Assembly (NCBI GenBank): GCA_963590855.1
Contig: CAVAQT010000010.1
Span: 1-64,000, forward strand
DNA: 64,000 nucleotides
Direction: 5' to 3'
DNA from: Ruminococcus_C sp963590855
GTDB lineage: Bacteria > Bacillota > Clostridia > Oscillospirales > Ruminococcaceae
The notes below the pieces were generated by a model. That model worked only from the letters and a program-made list of their open reading frames with translations, made no database searches and was not told where the DNA came from. Shown one piece after another: positions 55,594-63,887 of this stretch. The translations under genes and the position numbers were made by a program. The number at the start of each line of letters is the position of its first letter. Position 1 is the first letter of the stretch.

Positions 55594-55977
55594 CTAAAAT
55601 ATAAAATCACTGCCCGTTGCATCAAATGCGTTTTCCAGATAATCCACCGAAAGAACGCGCTTTCCCTGCATCTCTACGCAGGCGATGTCAAACCGCGGCT
55701 GAAGCTGTGTGGGATGCGCTGCGCACCACATCGCTGCCGCCTGGATCAAACGAGCCTGTTTCTTTTCCGTCACATCATCAAAGCCGGAGGTCAGACTGCC
55801 TGGTTTTCGCGTTTTTACTTCCACAAACACCAGATATTCCGCATCCTCTGCAATGATATCGATCTCGCCGCCGCGAATGCAAAAGTTCCGCTTTACAATG
55901 GAATAGCCCTGCTGTTCCATTCGCCGGCAGACCTCTGTCTCCCCCAGGCGGCCGATCTCAGTCGTTTTCATTTTCAT
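55594..55977 (-). CDS. yraN: UPF0102/YraN-family endonuclease-like protein
   Basis: This 127-residue protein has the restriction endonuclease-like fold core: IGRLGETEVCRRMEQQGY, then RNFCIRGGEIDIIAED and VFVEVKTRK (the D..ExK motif). YraN proteins lie next to rnhB in many bacteria, as here, where the start overlaps the rnhB stop by about 20 bp. No clear ribosome binding site is visible, so either of two Met codons (55977 or 55971) may be used. Its biological role is not established. Confidence 0.9.
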   Translation of the reverse strand: MKMKTTEIGRLGETEVCRRMEQQGYSIVKRNFCIRGGEIDIIAEDAEYLVFVEVKTRKPGSLTSGFDDVTEKKQARLIQAAAMWCAAHPTQLQPRFDIACVEMQGKRVLSVDYLENAFDATGSDFIF

Positions 55978-56608
55978 GTTTTTGATACAGCTTCCGCAAA
56001 AAGCTGGGACGATGCGCCGGACATGGCCCATACTGCAGGATCGCCTCGCAGTGTGCCTTTGTGCCATAGCCCTTATGTTTCGCAAACCCGTACTGCGGAT
56101 ACGCCTTGTCCAACTCGTAAAGTGTCCGGTCTCTGGACACCTTTGCCAGGATGGATGCCGCGGCAATGGCAGCCGAAGTAGCATCCCCCTTGATGACAGT
56201 CTCCGCCGGAACAGAAAGCTGCGGCAGACGGTTGCCGTCGATCAGCACCAGTCCCGGCTGTACAGACAAACCGGCAACGGCGCGCTGCATGGCAAGCATC
56301 GTCGCGCCGAGGATGTTCAGTTCCTCGATCTCTGCCACATTTGCAGATGCCACACAGTACGCCAGACAAGCGGACTGCACCTCTTCAAAAAGCGATTTCC
56401 GCTTTTTCTCTGTCATTTTCTTGCTGTCATTCAGTCCCGAAACCATAGGCTTCGATGGATCCAGGATCACCGCTGCGGCATAGACATCTCCGGCGAGAGG
56501 CCCTCGTCCGGCTTCATCCACACCGCAAAGCAGCACGTCGCCGGCTGCCTTTTCCGCATCCCAGGCGTACAGTTCTTCCGTTGCCTTTTTCGGCGCAGTT
56601 TTAGCCAT
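55958..56608 (-). CDS. rnhB: ribonuclease HII
   Basis: RNase HII (216 residues) removes ribonucleotides from RNA-DNA hybrids. The catalytic residues are in GVDEAGRGPLAGDV (Asp, Glu), VLIDGNRLP (Asp) and KVSRDRTLYELD (Asp). The start overlaps the rbgA stop by 8 bp, part of the rplS-lepB-rbgA-rnhB-yraN group. Confidence 0.96.
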   Translation of the reverse strand: MAKTAPKKATEELYAWDAEKAAGDVLLCGVDEAGRGPLAGDVYAAAVILDPSKPMVSGLNDSKKMTEKKRKSLFEEVQSACLAYCVASANVAEIEELNILGATMLAMQRAVAGLSVQPGLVLIDGNRLPQLSVPAETVIKGDATSAAIAAASILAKVSRDRTLYELDKAYPQYGFAKHKGYGTKAHCEAILQYGPCPAHRPSFLRKLYQKHENEND

Positions 56609-57494
56609 TCTGCGCCTCCTGTTCCGGCAGTTCCAGCGTAATGCGTCCCAGTTTTCCGCTGCGGAACTCGTCCAGCAGCGTGATCGCTGCGCGCTCTGTG
56701 TTTACCTCTCCCCCGGAGATCAGCATGCCGCGCTTTCTACCCAGCAGTTCCAGCATTGCAAAACCATCCTCACGGATCTCATCCAGTCCCGTCATTTTGT
56801 AGCGCTGCTCCAGTGCCTTAGGATAGGACACCGCAAGCCGCTGCAGCAGCAGGCAGGCAAGCGCTTCCAGATCCATGACGTCATCATTGATCGCACCGGT
56901 AAAGGCAAGCTTCTGCGCCACTGTCTGGTCATCGAATTTTGGCCAGAGAACGCCCGGCATATCCAGAAGTTCCATATTGCTGCCGATCTTCACCCACTGC
57001 TTTGTCCGTGTCACGCCAGGGCGATCCTCCACCTTTGCGCGCTTAGACTGCGCCATGCGGTTGATAAAAGAAGATTTTCCCACGTTCGGGATACCCACGA
57101 CCATCAAACGAATGGGCGCGCCGGTCATGCCATGCGCAGCGCGCTTTTCCAGAAGCTCCGGCAAAAGCTGTTCCCGTACTGCGGGGGCAAAACCGGAAAT
57201 ACCCTTTCCGCTGCGGCAGTCCACGCCGAGAGCAACAAAGCCCTGCTTCCGGTATGCCGAGATCCAGCGAGAGGTGGCAGAAGGGTCTGCCATATCCGCC
57301 TTATTCAGCAAAAGCAGGCGCGGTTTTGCGCCTACCATACTGTCCATTTCCGGATTGCGGCTGCTCTGTGGCACCCGGGCATCCAGAATCTCTACCACTG
57401 CATCGACCAGCGACAGATTTGCCGCGATCATACGCCGTGTTTTTGTCATATGTCCGGGAAACCACTGGATGTTCCGCATCAGATCTTCTGCCAT
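56601..57494 (-). CDS. rbgA: ribosome biogenesis GTPase RbgA (YlqF)
   Basis: RbgA (297 residues) is a circularly permuted GTPase needed for late 50S assembly. The G4 motif LLLNKADM comes before the G1 motif GIPNVGKSSFINRM, and G3 is LLDMPGVLWPKF, which shows the permutation. The N terminus IQWFPGHMTKTRR is diagnostic. ATG 57494 has GGAAAGGCGG upstream. It lies next to the gene of ribosomal protein L19, in line with its job. Confidence 0.96.
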   Translation of the reverse strand: MAEDLMRNIQWFPGHMTKTRRMIAANLSLVDAVVEILDARVPQSSRNPEMDSMVGAKPRLLLLNKADMADPSATSRWISAYRKQGFVALGVDCRSGKGISGFAPAVREQLLPELLEKRAAHGMTGAPIRLMVVGIPNVGKSSFINRMAQSKRAKVEDRPGVTRTKQWVKIGSNMELLDMPGVLWPKFDDQTVAQKLAFTGAINDDVMDLEALACLLLQRLAVSYPKALEQRYKMTGLDEIREDGFAMLELLGRKRGMLISGGEVNTERAAITLLDEFRSGKLGRITLELPEQEAQNG

Positions 57495-57526
57495 GTCAGC
57501 CGCCTTTCCAAAGTCCCTTTCCAGGG

Positions 57527-58165
57527 TCACTTCATGTTCTTATAGATACTGCCGAAATTGTCCAGAGAGATCCGGAACATTGCCTTGCCGAGGATCGCAT
57601 CCCGGGGCACAAAGCCCACGAACTGGGAGCGGCTGTCGGTGGAATTATTCCGGTTGTCACCCATGACAAAATAGTATCCCTCCGGCACTGTCACCGGATA
57701 GGAAGCAAAACCGTCCTCCTGGTTGGCAGTCAGCTGGCGAATATACGGTTCGTCCAGCACTTCGCCGTCCACGGTCACTGTTCCGGTCTCAAAGTCAATG
57801 TTGATCTCCTGTCCGCCGGTAGCGATCACACGCTTGATGAGGCGCTTCTCCTGGGGCAAACCATTGCCTTCCACCAGGTTTCCGTCTGCATCGTACAGAT
57901 AGGAGTGCTCATTGCTGATAATCACAATATCACCGTATTTCGGCGTATACAAAAGGTCAGACATCAGCAGGCGATCCTTGTCGTGAAGTGTCTCCCGCAT
58001 GGAATCGCCGTCCACCGTTACCGGACGGATCACATAGGCAAACAGCATGATTACCACAAAAATGGAAACGAATACGGTCTCCAACACTTCTGCGACATCG
58101 CTCAGAAAAGAAGTTTTCTTCGGTTCCTGCTGCATTTTTTCTTCTTGATTTGTCTGCTGTTCCAT
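57527..58165 (-). CDS. lepB: signal peptidase I
   Basis: LepB (212 residues) cleaves signal peptides at the outer face of the membrane. One N-terminal helix (about 27-47; VFVSIFVVIMLFAYVI) anchors it. The catalytic Ser is in VDGDSMRETL and the Lys in EKRLIKRVIA. The box MGDNRNNSTDSR is the family signature. ATG 58165 is preceded by GGAGAACGG. A terminator and a hairpin lie between rplS and lepB, so lepB relies on read-through or an unseen promoter. Confidence 0.96.
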   Translation of the reverse strand: MEQQTNQEEKMQQEPKKTSFLSDVAEVLETVFVSIFVVIMLFAYVIRPVTVDGDSMRETLHDKDRLLMSDLLYTPKYGDIVIISNEHSYLYDADGNLVEGNGLPQEKRLIKRVIATGGQEINIDFETGTVTVDGEVLDEPYIRQLTANQEDGFASYPVTVPEGYYFVMGDNRNNSTDSRSQFVGFVPRDAILGKAMFRISLDNFGSIYKNMK

Positions 58166-58222
58166 TCTACCGTTCTCCATTCTTCCGATCATCAGACCTG
58201 TAGATACCAAACAGGTTCTAAT

Positions 58223-58250
58223 AAAAAAGGGACAATACTGTCCCTTTTTT
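58223..58250 (-). terminator. terminator between rplS and lepB
   Basis: AAAAAAGGGACA and TGTCCCTTTTTT form a perfect 12-bp stem with loop ATAC. A further nested stem lies just upstream in the transcript: GACGGGCAG 58257-58265 with CTGCCCGTC 58301-58309, enclosing GTCAT/ATGAC. Confidence 0.85.
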
Positions 58251-58334
58251 ACTGCCGACGGGCAGGTGTCATGAAGCAAATGACGACATGTGCACCCATT
58301 CTGCCCGTCTTTGCATTGTGCATGATTCTTTGGA

Positions 58335-58679
58335 TTATCGAATCTGTTCCTTAACCTTTGCAGCCTTACCAACTCTGTCGCGCAGGTAGTACAGCTTAGC
58401 TCTGCGAACCTTACCCTTACGGATCACTTCTACGCGGTCAACAACCGGAGAGTGCAGCGGGAATACACGCTCGATACCGCAGCCGTGTGCAACGCGGCGA
58501 ACGGTGAAGGTCTCGCTGATGCCGCCGTGCTTCTTTGCGATAACAGTGCCTTCAAAAACCTGGATACGGCTCTTGTCGCCTTCCTTGATTCTTACATGTA
58601 CCTTTACGGTATCGCCGACTGCGAATGCCGGTACTTCCTGCTTCAGGCTTGCGTCGCTGATTGTCTTCAATGCATCCAT
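58335..58679 (-). CDS. rplS: 50S ribosomal protein L19
   Basis: L19 (114 residues) sits at the 30S-50S interface. The family blocks FAVGDTVKVHVRIKEGDKSR, QVFEGTVIAKKHGG, FTVRRVAHGCGIERVFPLHSP and KLYYLRDRVGKAAKVKE are all present. GGAGGATTTT precedes the ATG. The 5' UTR is unusually long (about 240 nt). Confidence 0.97.
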   Translation of the reverse strand: MDALKTISDASLKQEVPAFAVGDTVKVHVRIKEGDKSRIQVFEGTVIAKKHGGISETFTVRRVAHGCGIERVFPLHSPVVDRVEVIRKGKVRRAKLYYLRDRVGKAAKVKEQIR

Positions 58680-58684
58680 TTTAA

Positions 58685-58918
58685 AATCCTCCTAAAATTT
58701 GCGGACATTCATACACGCGTCTCTGCTGTGCCTTTCAGCTTCGGGCACACAGGACTGCTACAGCAACTGCGCAGCCTCCGCCAGCGGACTGTCCGATTTA
58801 ATGTCGTTCTGCCGAGCCGCCGATTCCCATCGGGCGCCCGGCCGGCATTAACCTCACACGAAAACCGTGCGGATCATTTGTGCACGGCATCTCGCCGAAG
58901 CGCACAAATTTCAAATGC
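58685..58918 (-). promoter_or_regulatory. structured 5' leader of rplS (candidate L19 leader)
   Basis: The leader from the predicted start near 58918 contains several GC-rich hairpins in a GC-rich block that codes for no protein, for example TTTGTGCGCTTCGGCGAGATG near its start and TGTGCCCGAAGCTGAAAGGCACA close to the gene (split motifs, inverted arms TGTGCC/GGCACA). Autogenous L19 leaders are known in Firmicutes; I cannot confirm that this one belongs to the described family. Confidence 0.55.
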
Positions 58919-58924
58919 TTTTAT

Positions 58925-58953
58925 ATCATACCACATTTCCAGAAAAAATGCAA
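58925..58953 (-). promoter_or_regulatory. promoter of rplS
   Basis: Minus-strand TTGCAT (58953-58948) and TATGAT (58930-58925), 17-bp spacer, just before the end of the DUF2344 gene. Confidence 0.75.
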
Positions 58954-58961
58954 GTGTTTTT

Positions 58962-59621
58962 TCAAAAAAATTTTTGTTTCTCTTCTGTGAGCAGCTCTGT
59001 CCGGCAAATTTCCCGGAGCGGCAGTGTAAAGCCGTCCTGTTTCTGCCAGGTATCCAGCAAAAGCATCGGGTTGAGACTGGCACTGCTCCCGGCAGGGAGA
59101 CAGAGCCGGATCTCCAATCCATCCGGGGATTCCGCCGCGCCTTCTGCCGTCACCATCGGCTTTAGGTCTACCGTTTTCATGCCGCCCTTTTTGGTGCGCT
59201 TTTCGGTGATGATCTCCGGCTGCGCGAGGAATGCATCCAATGCGCGGTGCAGCTGCGCCGGCGTTTCACTGGAAGCTGTTATCTTATATCTGGCAAACGC
59301 CAGCTTTTTAAACGCCAAGATTCCGTTCCCTGCTTCCTGAATACACAAGCCCTCCGGCAAAACGGCATTCAGCCGCTCCATTACCGCTTCTGCCGGAACT
59401 GATTCAGAAAGTTCCAGATCCATCAGCTCCGCAGTGCTGGTAAACCCCAAAGGCAGCGTTGCCGCAAAAGAAGTCTGCATGTGCGGATGAAAGCCCTCGG
59501 AATACGCTGCCGGAAGCTTTGCCCGGCAGACTGCACGCTGAAAACAACGGATCAGATCCAGGTGGGAAATATATCTGGCTCTTCCGGTTTTGGAAAAGCG
59601 CATTCTGACACGATTTTTCAA
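58962..59621 (-). CDS. DUF2344 protein (TIGR03936), radical SAM-linked partner
   Basis: A 219-residue protein with the family N terminus RMRFSKTGRARYISHLDLIRCF and later YSEGFHPHMQTSFAATLPLG. In Clostridia it is nearly always encoded beside, or fused to, the TIGR03960 radical SAM protein, as here. I place the start at TTG 59621, which overlaps the radical SAM stop (TTGA) and has GGGAGGG about 8 nt upstream; the next Met is codon 7. The joint function is not known; a link with RNA modification or ribosomal proteins has been suggested by context only. Confidence 0.88.
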   Translation of the reverse strand: MKNRVRMRFSKTGRARYISHLDLIRCFQRAVCRAKLPAAYSEGFHPHMQTSFAATLPLGFTSTAELMDLELSESVPAEAVMERLNAVLPEGLCIQEAGNGILAFKKLAFARYKITASSETPAQLHRALDAFLAQPEIITEKRTKKGGMKTVDLKPMVTAEGAAESPDGLEIRLCLPAGSSASLNPMLLLDTWQKQDGFTLPLREICRTELLTEEKQKFF

Positions 59622-61468
59622 AAGCAAGCCCTCCCAATTCTCCGATTGACACCGCATCCGGCGCAGTGTGCGCGGCAGTGGGGTGTCGTTTCGGAATGGT
59701 GTGCTGTCTGGTTTTCCCGGACAAAAAATGCCTTGTCCACCAGGTAATCCAGGTGTTCCCACGGAAAGATCTCATCATATGCCCTGGTGCGGTTGGCGTA
59801 AAACGCCGGGTCAATGCCGCATTCTTCCATTGCCTGCGACCAGATCTCATAATGAAAGTGTTCGCTCCAGCTGTCGAACTTACTGCCCAGCTGCCATGCC
59901 CGTTCGATCACCGGCGCAAGACGGCGGTCTCCCCTGGCGAGAACAGCTTCCAGCAGACTGATCTCATAGGTATGCCAGCTGACCTTGATCTTTTTCCGGT
60001 GGCGCGGCTGAATGCAGCTGAGGAGGTGTTCCTGTCGTGCCAGAAGTTCTTCCCGGGAAACCTGCGGTTCAAATTCAAAAGGCGTAAACGGCTTCGGCAC
60101 AAAGGTAGCACAGCTGATCGAGATCTGGATGGTTTTCCCTTTGGAACGCTCCGGCGTATTATAATAGAGATCGATCAGCTTTTCCGCCAGATGTACAATG
60201 CCCTCGACATCCTCCATGGTCTCTGTGGGCAGTCCCATCATGAAGTAGAGCTTTACCGTAGCAAATCCGCCGGAAAAGGCGATCCCGGCAGTGCGCATCA
60301 GTTCCTCTTCGCTGACATTTTTGTTGATGACATCCCGAAGCCGCTGTGTACCGGCTTCCGGTGCAAATGTCAGACTGCTTTTGCGGACACCCTGGATGCG
60401 ATCCATCAATTCCTTGGAAAAGTTATCCACCCGAAGAGAGGGCAGTGTAATATTGATGCGGTTTTCATCCAGGTAGGGCAGCAGCTCATTCAGCGTCTCC
60501 TCCAGGCGGCTGTGGTCACTGGTGCTCAGTGAGGACAAGGAAAGCTCCTGATAACCGGTAGTGTCGCAGAGAGAACGGCACTGCCGCACGATGGTTTCCG
60601 GGGACTTTTCCCGGAACGGACGGTATAAAAAGCCTGCCTGGCAGAAGCGGCAGCCGCGGATACAGCCGCGAAGCACCTCTTCCACTGCCCGGTCGTGCAC
60701 CGTCTCCACAAAGGGAACGACAAAGGTTTCCGGATAAAATGCCTGATCCATGTCCCGGATCACACGCTTTACCACCTTTTCCGGCGCGCCGTCCTTTGGC
60801 GTTATGGCAGAGACAGTTCCGTCCGCATGATAGGTCACTTCATACAGTGACGGCACATAGATGCCCTCGATCTGCGATGCAGCCCGAAGAAATTCTGAAC
60901 GGGAAGCGCCGCGGCGTTTCATTTCCAGGTAGAGATCCATGAGTTCCAGATTGACCTCTTCCCCTTCGCCCAGAATGAACAGATCAAAGAAATCCGCCAG
61001 CGGCTCTGGATTACAGACACACGGGCCGCCTGCTACCACCAGCGGTGCAAGTGTTTCGCCGCGGTCACAGGCATGCAGCGGAATCCCGGCAAGATCCAGC
61101 ATATTCAGGATATTGGTAAAGGAAAGCTCATACTGCAATGTAAAGCCCACAAAGTCAAAGTCCCGCACAGCATCCAGGCTTTCCAGTGCATACAGCGGTA
61201 TCTCATTCTGCCGCATCAGTGCTTCAAAATCTGTACACGGCGCAAAGACGCGCTCGCACCAGAAGTTTTCTCTGGCGTTGATGAGACTGTAAAGGATCTT
61301 CATGCCCAGGTGGGACATGCCGATCTCATAAGTATCCGGAAAGCAAAAGGCAAAGCGGACATCCACGTCCTCCCGTTTTTTGACAACGCTCCCCATTTCA
61401 CCGCCGATATACTGTGCCGGCTTCTGCGCCTGCATCAAGAGCGGTTCGATTTTCGATAGTACATTCAT
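59618..61468 (-). CDS. radical SAM protein with B12-binding-like N-terminal domain (TIGR03960)
   Basis: This 616-residue cytoplasmic protein has an N-terminal cobalamin-binding-like region (SHLGMKILYSLIN... with GFTLQYELSFTNILNML). The radical SAM core carries the iron-sulfur motif CIRGCRFCQAGF (CxxxCxxC). Blocks such as TFAPEAGTQRLRDVINKN and MGLPTETMEDVEGI are characteristic of TIGR03960. The C terminus is Cys/His-rich (HCRAHCAGCG), perhaps a further metal site. The reaction is unknown. It is coupled to the DUF2344 gene. Confidence 0.92.
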   Translation of the reverse strand: MNVLSKIEPLLMQAQKPAQYIGGEMGSVVKKREDVDVRFAFCFPDTYEIGMSHLGMKILYSLINARENFWCERVFAPCTDFEALMRQNEIPLYALESLDAVRDFDFVGFTLQYELSFTNILNMLDLAGIPLHACDRGETLAPLVVAGGPCVCNPEPLADFFDLFILGEGEEVNLELMDLYLEMKRRGASRSEFLRAASQIEGIYVPSLYEVTYHADGTVSAITPKDGAPEKVVKRVIRDMDQAFYPETFVVPFVETVHDRAVEEVLRGCIRGCRFCQAGFLYRPFREKSPETIVRQCRSLCDTTGYQELSLSSLSTSDHSRLEETLNELLPYLDENRINITLPSLRVDNFSKELMDRIQGVRKSSLTFAPEAGTQRLRDVINKNVSEEELMRTAGIAFSGGFATVKLYFMMGLPTETMEDVEGIVHLAEKLIDLYYNTPERSKGKTIQISISCATFVPKPFTPFEFEPQVSREELLARQEHLLSCIQPRHRKKIKVSWHTYEISLLEAVLARGDRRLAPVIERAWQLGSKFDSWSEHFHYEIWSQAMEECGIDPAFYANRTRAYDEIFPWEHLDYLVDKAFFVRENQTAHHSETTPHCRAHCAGCGVNRRIGRACF

Positions 61469-61500
61469 ATTTTTTCGTCCTTATGAGTTGATGTACTCCT

Positions 61501-61529
61501 ATTATACCGGATTTTGTTGAAAAATGCAA
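61501..61529 (-). promoter_or_regulatory. promoter of the radical SAM-DUF2344 pair
   Basis: Minus-strand TTGCAT (61529-61524) and TATAAT (61506-61501), 17-bp spacer, about 30 nt before the ATG. Confidence 0.85.
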
Positions 61530-61542
61530 GTGCGGAAAATGC

Positions 61543-61570
61543 AAAAAAAGAAGGACACGAAGTCCTCCTT
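61543..61570 (-). terminator. terminator at the end of the spoIIA operon
   Basis: AAGGAGGAC and GTCCTTCTT pair (one G-U) around TTCGT, with a run of U after it. The stem begins in the sigF stop codon. Confidence 0.85.
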
Positions 61571-62235
61571 TAAGACAGTAATTCCTGCCGCAGCTGTGTC
61601 AGAAGCTTTTTCTCCCGGCGTGAGACCTGCACCTGCGTCATCCCCAGAATGGTTGCGGTTTTGCTCTGCGTCAATTCCCGAAAATACCGCAGTTCCAGCA
61701 GCATCCGATCCTGCTCCGACAAAGCGCCCATCAGCTGCCGCAGAGACAGGAGGTCTCCGATCCGGCGATCCGGCGCTTCTACCGGGATCTCAAACTGTCC
61801 GTCATCGTCCTCCTCATCGTTTCGTGTCAGAGAAAGCGGCGTCTGCGTCACGCACAACGCCTCGCCGCACTCTTCTATGGTATCACCGCTGAGTGCGCTG
61901 AGTTCTGACATGGTGGGTGATCTGCCGTGATGCTGCTCAAAGGTCTCCTGGATTTTTTGCAGCTTTACAGCACGCTCCCGGAGGCTGCGGCTGATGTGGA
62001 CGATGCCGCCGTCCCGGAACAGACGCTTGATCTCGCCCAGGATCACCGGGACGGCGTAAGTGGAAAACTTTACGCCGCGCTCGCAGTCAAATGCCTTGAT
62101 CGCTTTCAGCAATCCCACACATCCGGCAGAATACAGCTCATCATAATCGATCCCGCGGCTGCGAAAGCGATTGGCACAAAGGTGCACCAGACCCAGATGC
62201 TCTTCTGCGCGAGGTGCTGTTACTTCACCCGGCAT
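61570..62235 (-). CDS. sigF: sporulation sigma factor SigF (SpoIIAC)
   Basis: SigF (221 residues) directs early forespore transcription. Region 2 reads LVHLCANRFRSRGIDYDELYSAG and GVKFSTYAVPVILGEIKR. Region 4 reads LELRYFRELTQSKTATILGMTQVQVSRREK. The gene is third in a spoIIAA-spoIIAB-sigF operon with overlaps of 4 and 16 bp, the classic arrangement. Its presence shows that the sporulation lineage is kept, not that the strain forms spores. Confidence 0.95.
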   Translation of the reverse strand: MPGEVTAPRAEEHLGLVHLCANRFRSRGIDYDELYSAGCVGLLKAIKAFDCERGVKFSTYAVPVILGEIKRLFRDGGIVHISRSLRERAVKLQKIQETFEQHHGRSPTMSELSALSGDTIEECGEALCVTQTPLSLTRNDEEDDDGQFEIPVEAPDRRIGDLLSLRQLMGALSEQDRMLLELRYFRELTQSKTATILGMTQVQVSRREKKLLTQLRQELLS

Positions 62236-62666
62236 GGCAATGCTCCCAGCTTCTTTCGCATGGTCACGGTCGTTCCTTTTCCCGGTACGCTTTTCACCTG
62301 AAGCTTGTCCATAAAGCTTTCCATGACGGCAAAGCCCAGTCCGGCGCGTTCCTCTTCCGGCGCTGTGGTAAACAACGGCTGCATCGCCTGTGCAATATCC
62401 GCAATGCCGCAGCCGTGATCTTTGATGCGCAGATAGACCTCCCGATTTTCCAACAGCTTCATATGTAATTCCACATCACCGCTGTTCTGGCGATAGCCGT
62501 GGACAATGGCATTGGTCACCGCTTCTGAAACCGCAGTGCGGATATCCGCCAGTTCTTCTACCGTAGGATCCAGCTGCACCAGAAACGCCGAAACCACTGC
62601 GCGCGCCGTCCGCTCATTTTCAGAGATGCCGGGGAACACAAATTTCACCGCATTGACTACCTTCAC
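62220..62666 (-). CDS. spoIIAB: anti-sigma F factor SpoIIAB (serine kinase)
   Basis: SpoIIAB (148 residues) binds and inhibits SigF and phosphorylates SpoIIAA. The GHKL ATPase motifs are VSEAVTNAIVHGYR (N box), RIKDHGCGIAD (G1) and RAGLGFAVMESFMD (G2). The GTG start overlaps the spoIIAA stop (GTGA) with GGAGGGGAGG upstream. Confidence 0.96.
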   Translation of the reverse strand: MKVVNAVKFVFPGISENERTARAVVSAFLVQLDPTVEELADIRTAVSEAVTNAIVHGYRQNSGDVELHMKLLENREVYLRIKDHGCGIADIAQAMQPLFTTAPEEERAGLGFAVMESFMDKLQVKSVPGKGTTVTMRKKLGALPCRVK

Positions 62667-63025
62667 GCTTCATCCCTCCCCTCCGCAGAATCTTCTCCGG
62701 CTTTCTGCGCCGCAGTTCGCATTTGAATCTGCGCGATGCGTTCCATGCCGGACAAACGGATCACACGGCGAATATGCTGCGGCGGATCGCGGACAATGAC
62801 CTCGCCGCCGATCTGTTCCATCAGACGATGCCGTCCCATGATCAAGCCGATCCCGGAGCTGTCCATAAATGTCACGCCTGCAAAATCCAGTATCAGCGTC
62901 TCCGGCTGACAAGCATCGATCTTCGCATCGATTTCTGCACGCATGGGCTGCGCACAGTGGTGGTCGATCTCACCGCTGAGCATTGCCACCAGTTGTTTTT
63001 CCCTTGTTTGCAATTCCACTGCCAT
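62663..63025 (-). CDS. spoIIAA: anti-anti-sigma factor SpoIIAA (STAS domain)
   Basis: SpoIIAA (120 residues) releases SigF by binding SpoIIAB when not phosphorylated. The STAS core LSGEIDHHCAQPMRAEID and LDFAGVTFMDSSGIGLIMGR includes the phospho-acceptor Ser in DSSGIG. ATG 63025 follows AGGGAATAGG. The tail is longer than usual and acidic (GEDSAEGRDEA). Confidence 0.96.
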   Translation of the reverse strand: MAVELQTREKQLVAMLSGEIDHHCAQPMRAEIDAKIDACQPETLILDFAGVTFMDSSGIGLIMGRHRLMEQIGGEVIVRDPPQHIRRVIRLSGMERIAQIQMRTAAQKAGEDSAEGRDEA

Positions 63026-63083
63026 CTGACCTATTCCCTGCCTTTCTGAGAACAGTATACCACAGATGATCTGGGGAAACTTG

Positions 63084-63887
63084 TCAGAATTTGCTCCACG
63101 TCCGCATTTTTTCGATGGCGCGCTGTTCCAATTGGCGAACGCGCTCCTTGGTGATGTGCAGTTTTTCACCGATTTCCAACAGCGTCATGCGCTCCTGACC
63201 ACACAGGCCGTACCGCAGCACGATTACTTCGCGTTCCCGGGACGTCAGCTGTGCCAGGCATTGTTTCAGAAAGAGCCGCTCACCGACTTCTTCCTCCGGC
63301 GTTGGCGCGTCTGGTTCAGAGAGCATTTCCTGCCGTTCTGTCTCGCCGTCTTGTTTCAGCATTTCATTCAGACTCCGCATGGAGAGCATCGGCTCGACCT
63401 GAGACAAAAAGTCCCGGATCTCCTGCGGTGACATGCCGTCCAGCTGTTCTTCTGCCGTCACACGGTCTGACAGCGCGGTATAATCCACCACACTCCCCGG
63501 CTCCCGATAGACCGAAAGCTTGTGCATCCGGTCATGCAAGTGCACCGGAATCCGGATGATGGTACCGCCGGAAATAATCTCACGCTGGATCGCCTGCCGC
63601 ACATGCGCCCAGGCATAGGTACAGAACTGTGCGCCGTATTCCGGACGGTACAGCTTTGCTGCACGAAGCAGTCCCAATTGTCCGGCTGCCCACAGATCCT
63701 CCAGTTCCAGAGAAAGATAGGCATACCGCCGACGCTCACGCCAGGCGATCGTGTGGATCATGCCGTCGTTTTGTTCCAAAAGCTGCTGCTTGGCTTCGGT
63801 GTCTCCTGCCTGAATCCGAAGGCAGAGCGATTCGTTGCTGTCCGCATCTGCAACCATGGTGCGGCAGTGCTGATGCATTTCCTGCAT
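63084..63887 (-). CDS. sigma-70 family RNA polymerase sigma factor
   Basis: This 267-residue sigma factor has region 2 (ELEDLWAAGQLGLLRAAKLY, FCTYAWAHVRQAIQREI), region 3 and region 4 (LTSREREVIVLRYGL, TLLEIGEKLHITKERVRQLE), the last close to RpoD-type. Region 1.1 is absent, so it is likely an alternative sigma factor, perhaps sporulation- or stress-linked given its place 58 bp before spoIIAA. AGGAGG precedes the ATG, and a TATAAT lies at about 63938. Bases 63888-64000 contain no gene. Confidence 0.9.
   Translation of the reverse strand: MQEMHQHCRTMVADADSNESLCLRIQAGDTEAKQQLLEQNDGMIHTIAWRERRRYAYLSLELEDLWAAGQLGLLRAAKLYRPEYGAQFCTYAWAHVRQAIQREIISGGTIIRIPVHLHDRMHKLSVYREPGSVVDYTALSDRVTAEEQLDGMSPQEIRDFLSQVEPMLSMRSLNEMLKQDGETERQEMLSEPDAPTPEEEVGERLFLKQCLAQLTSREREVIVLRYGLCGQERMTLLEIGEKLHITKERVRQLEQRAIEKMRTWSKF

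Noticed and set aside
55594..56184. Longer start for yraN at 56184
   Set aside because: The added N terminus is a shadow of rnhB; homology starts at MKTTEIGRLG.
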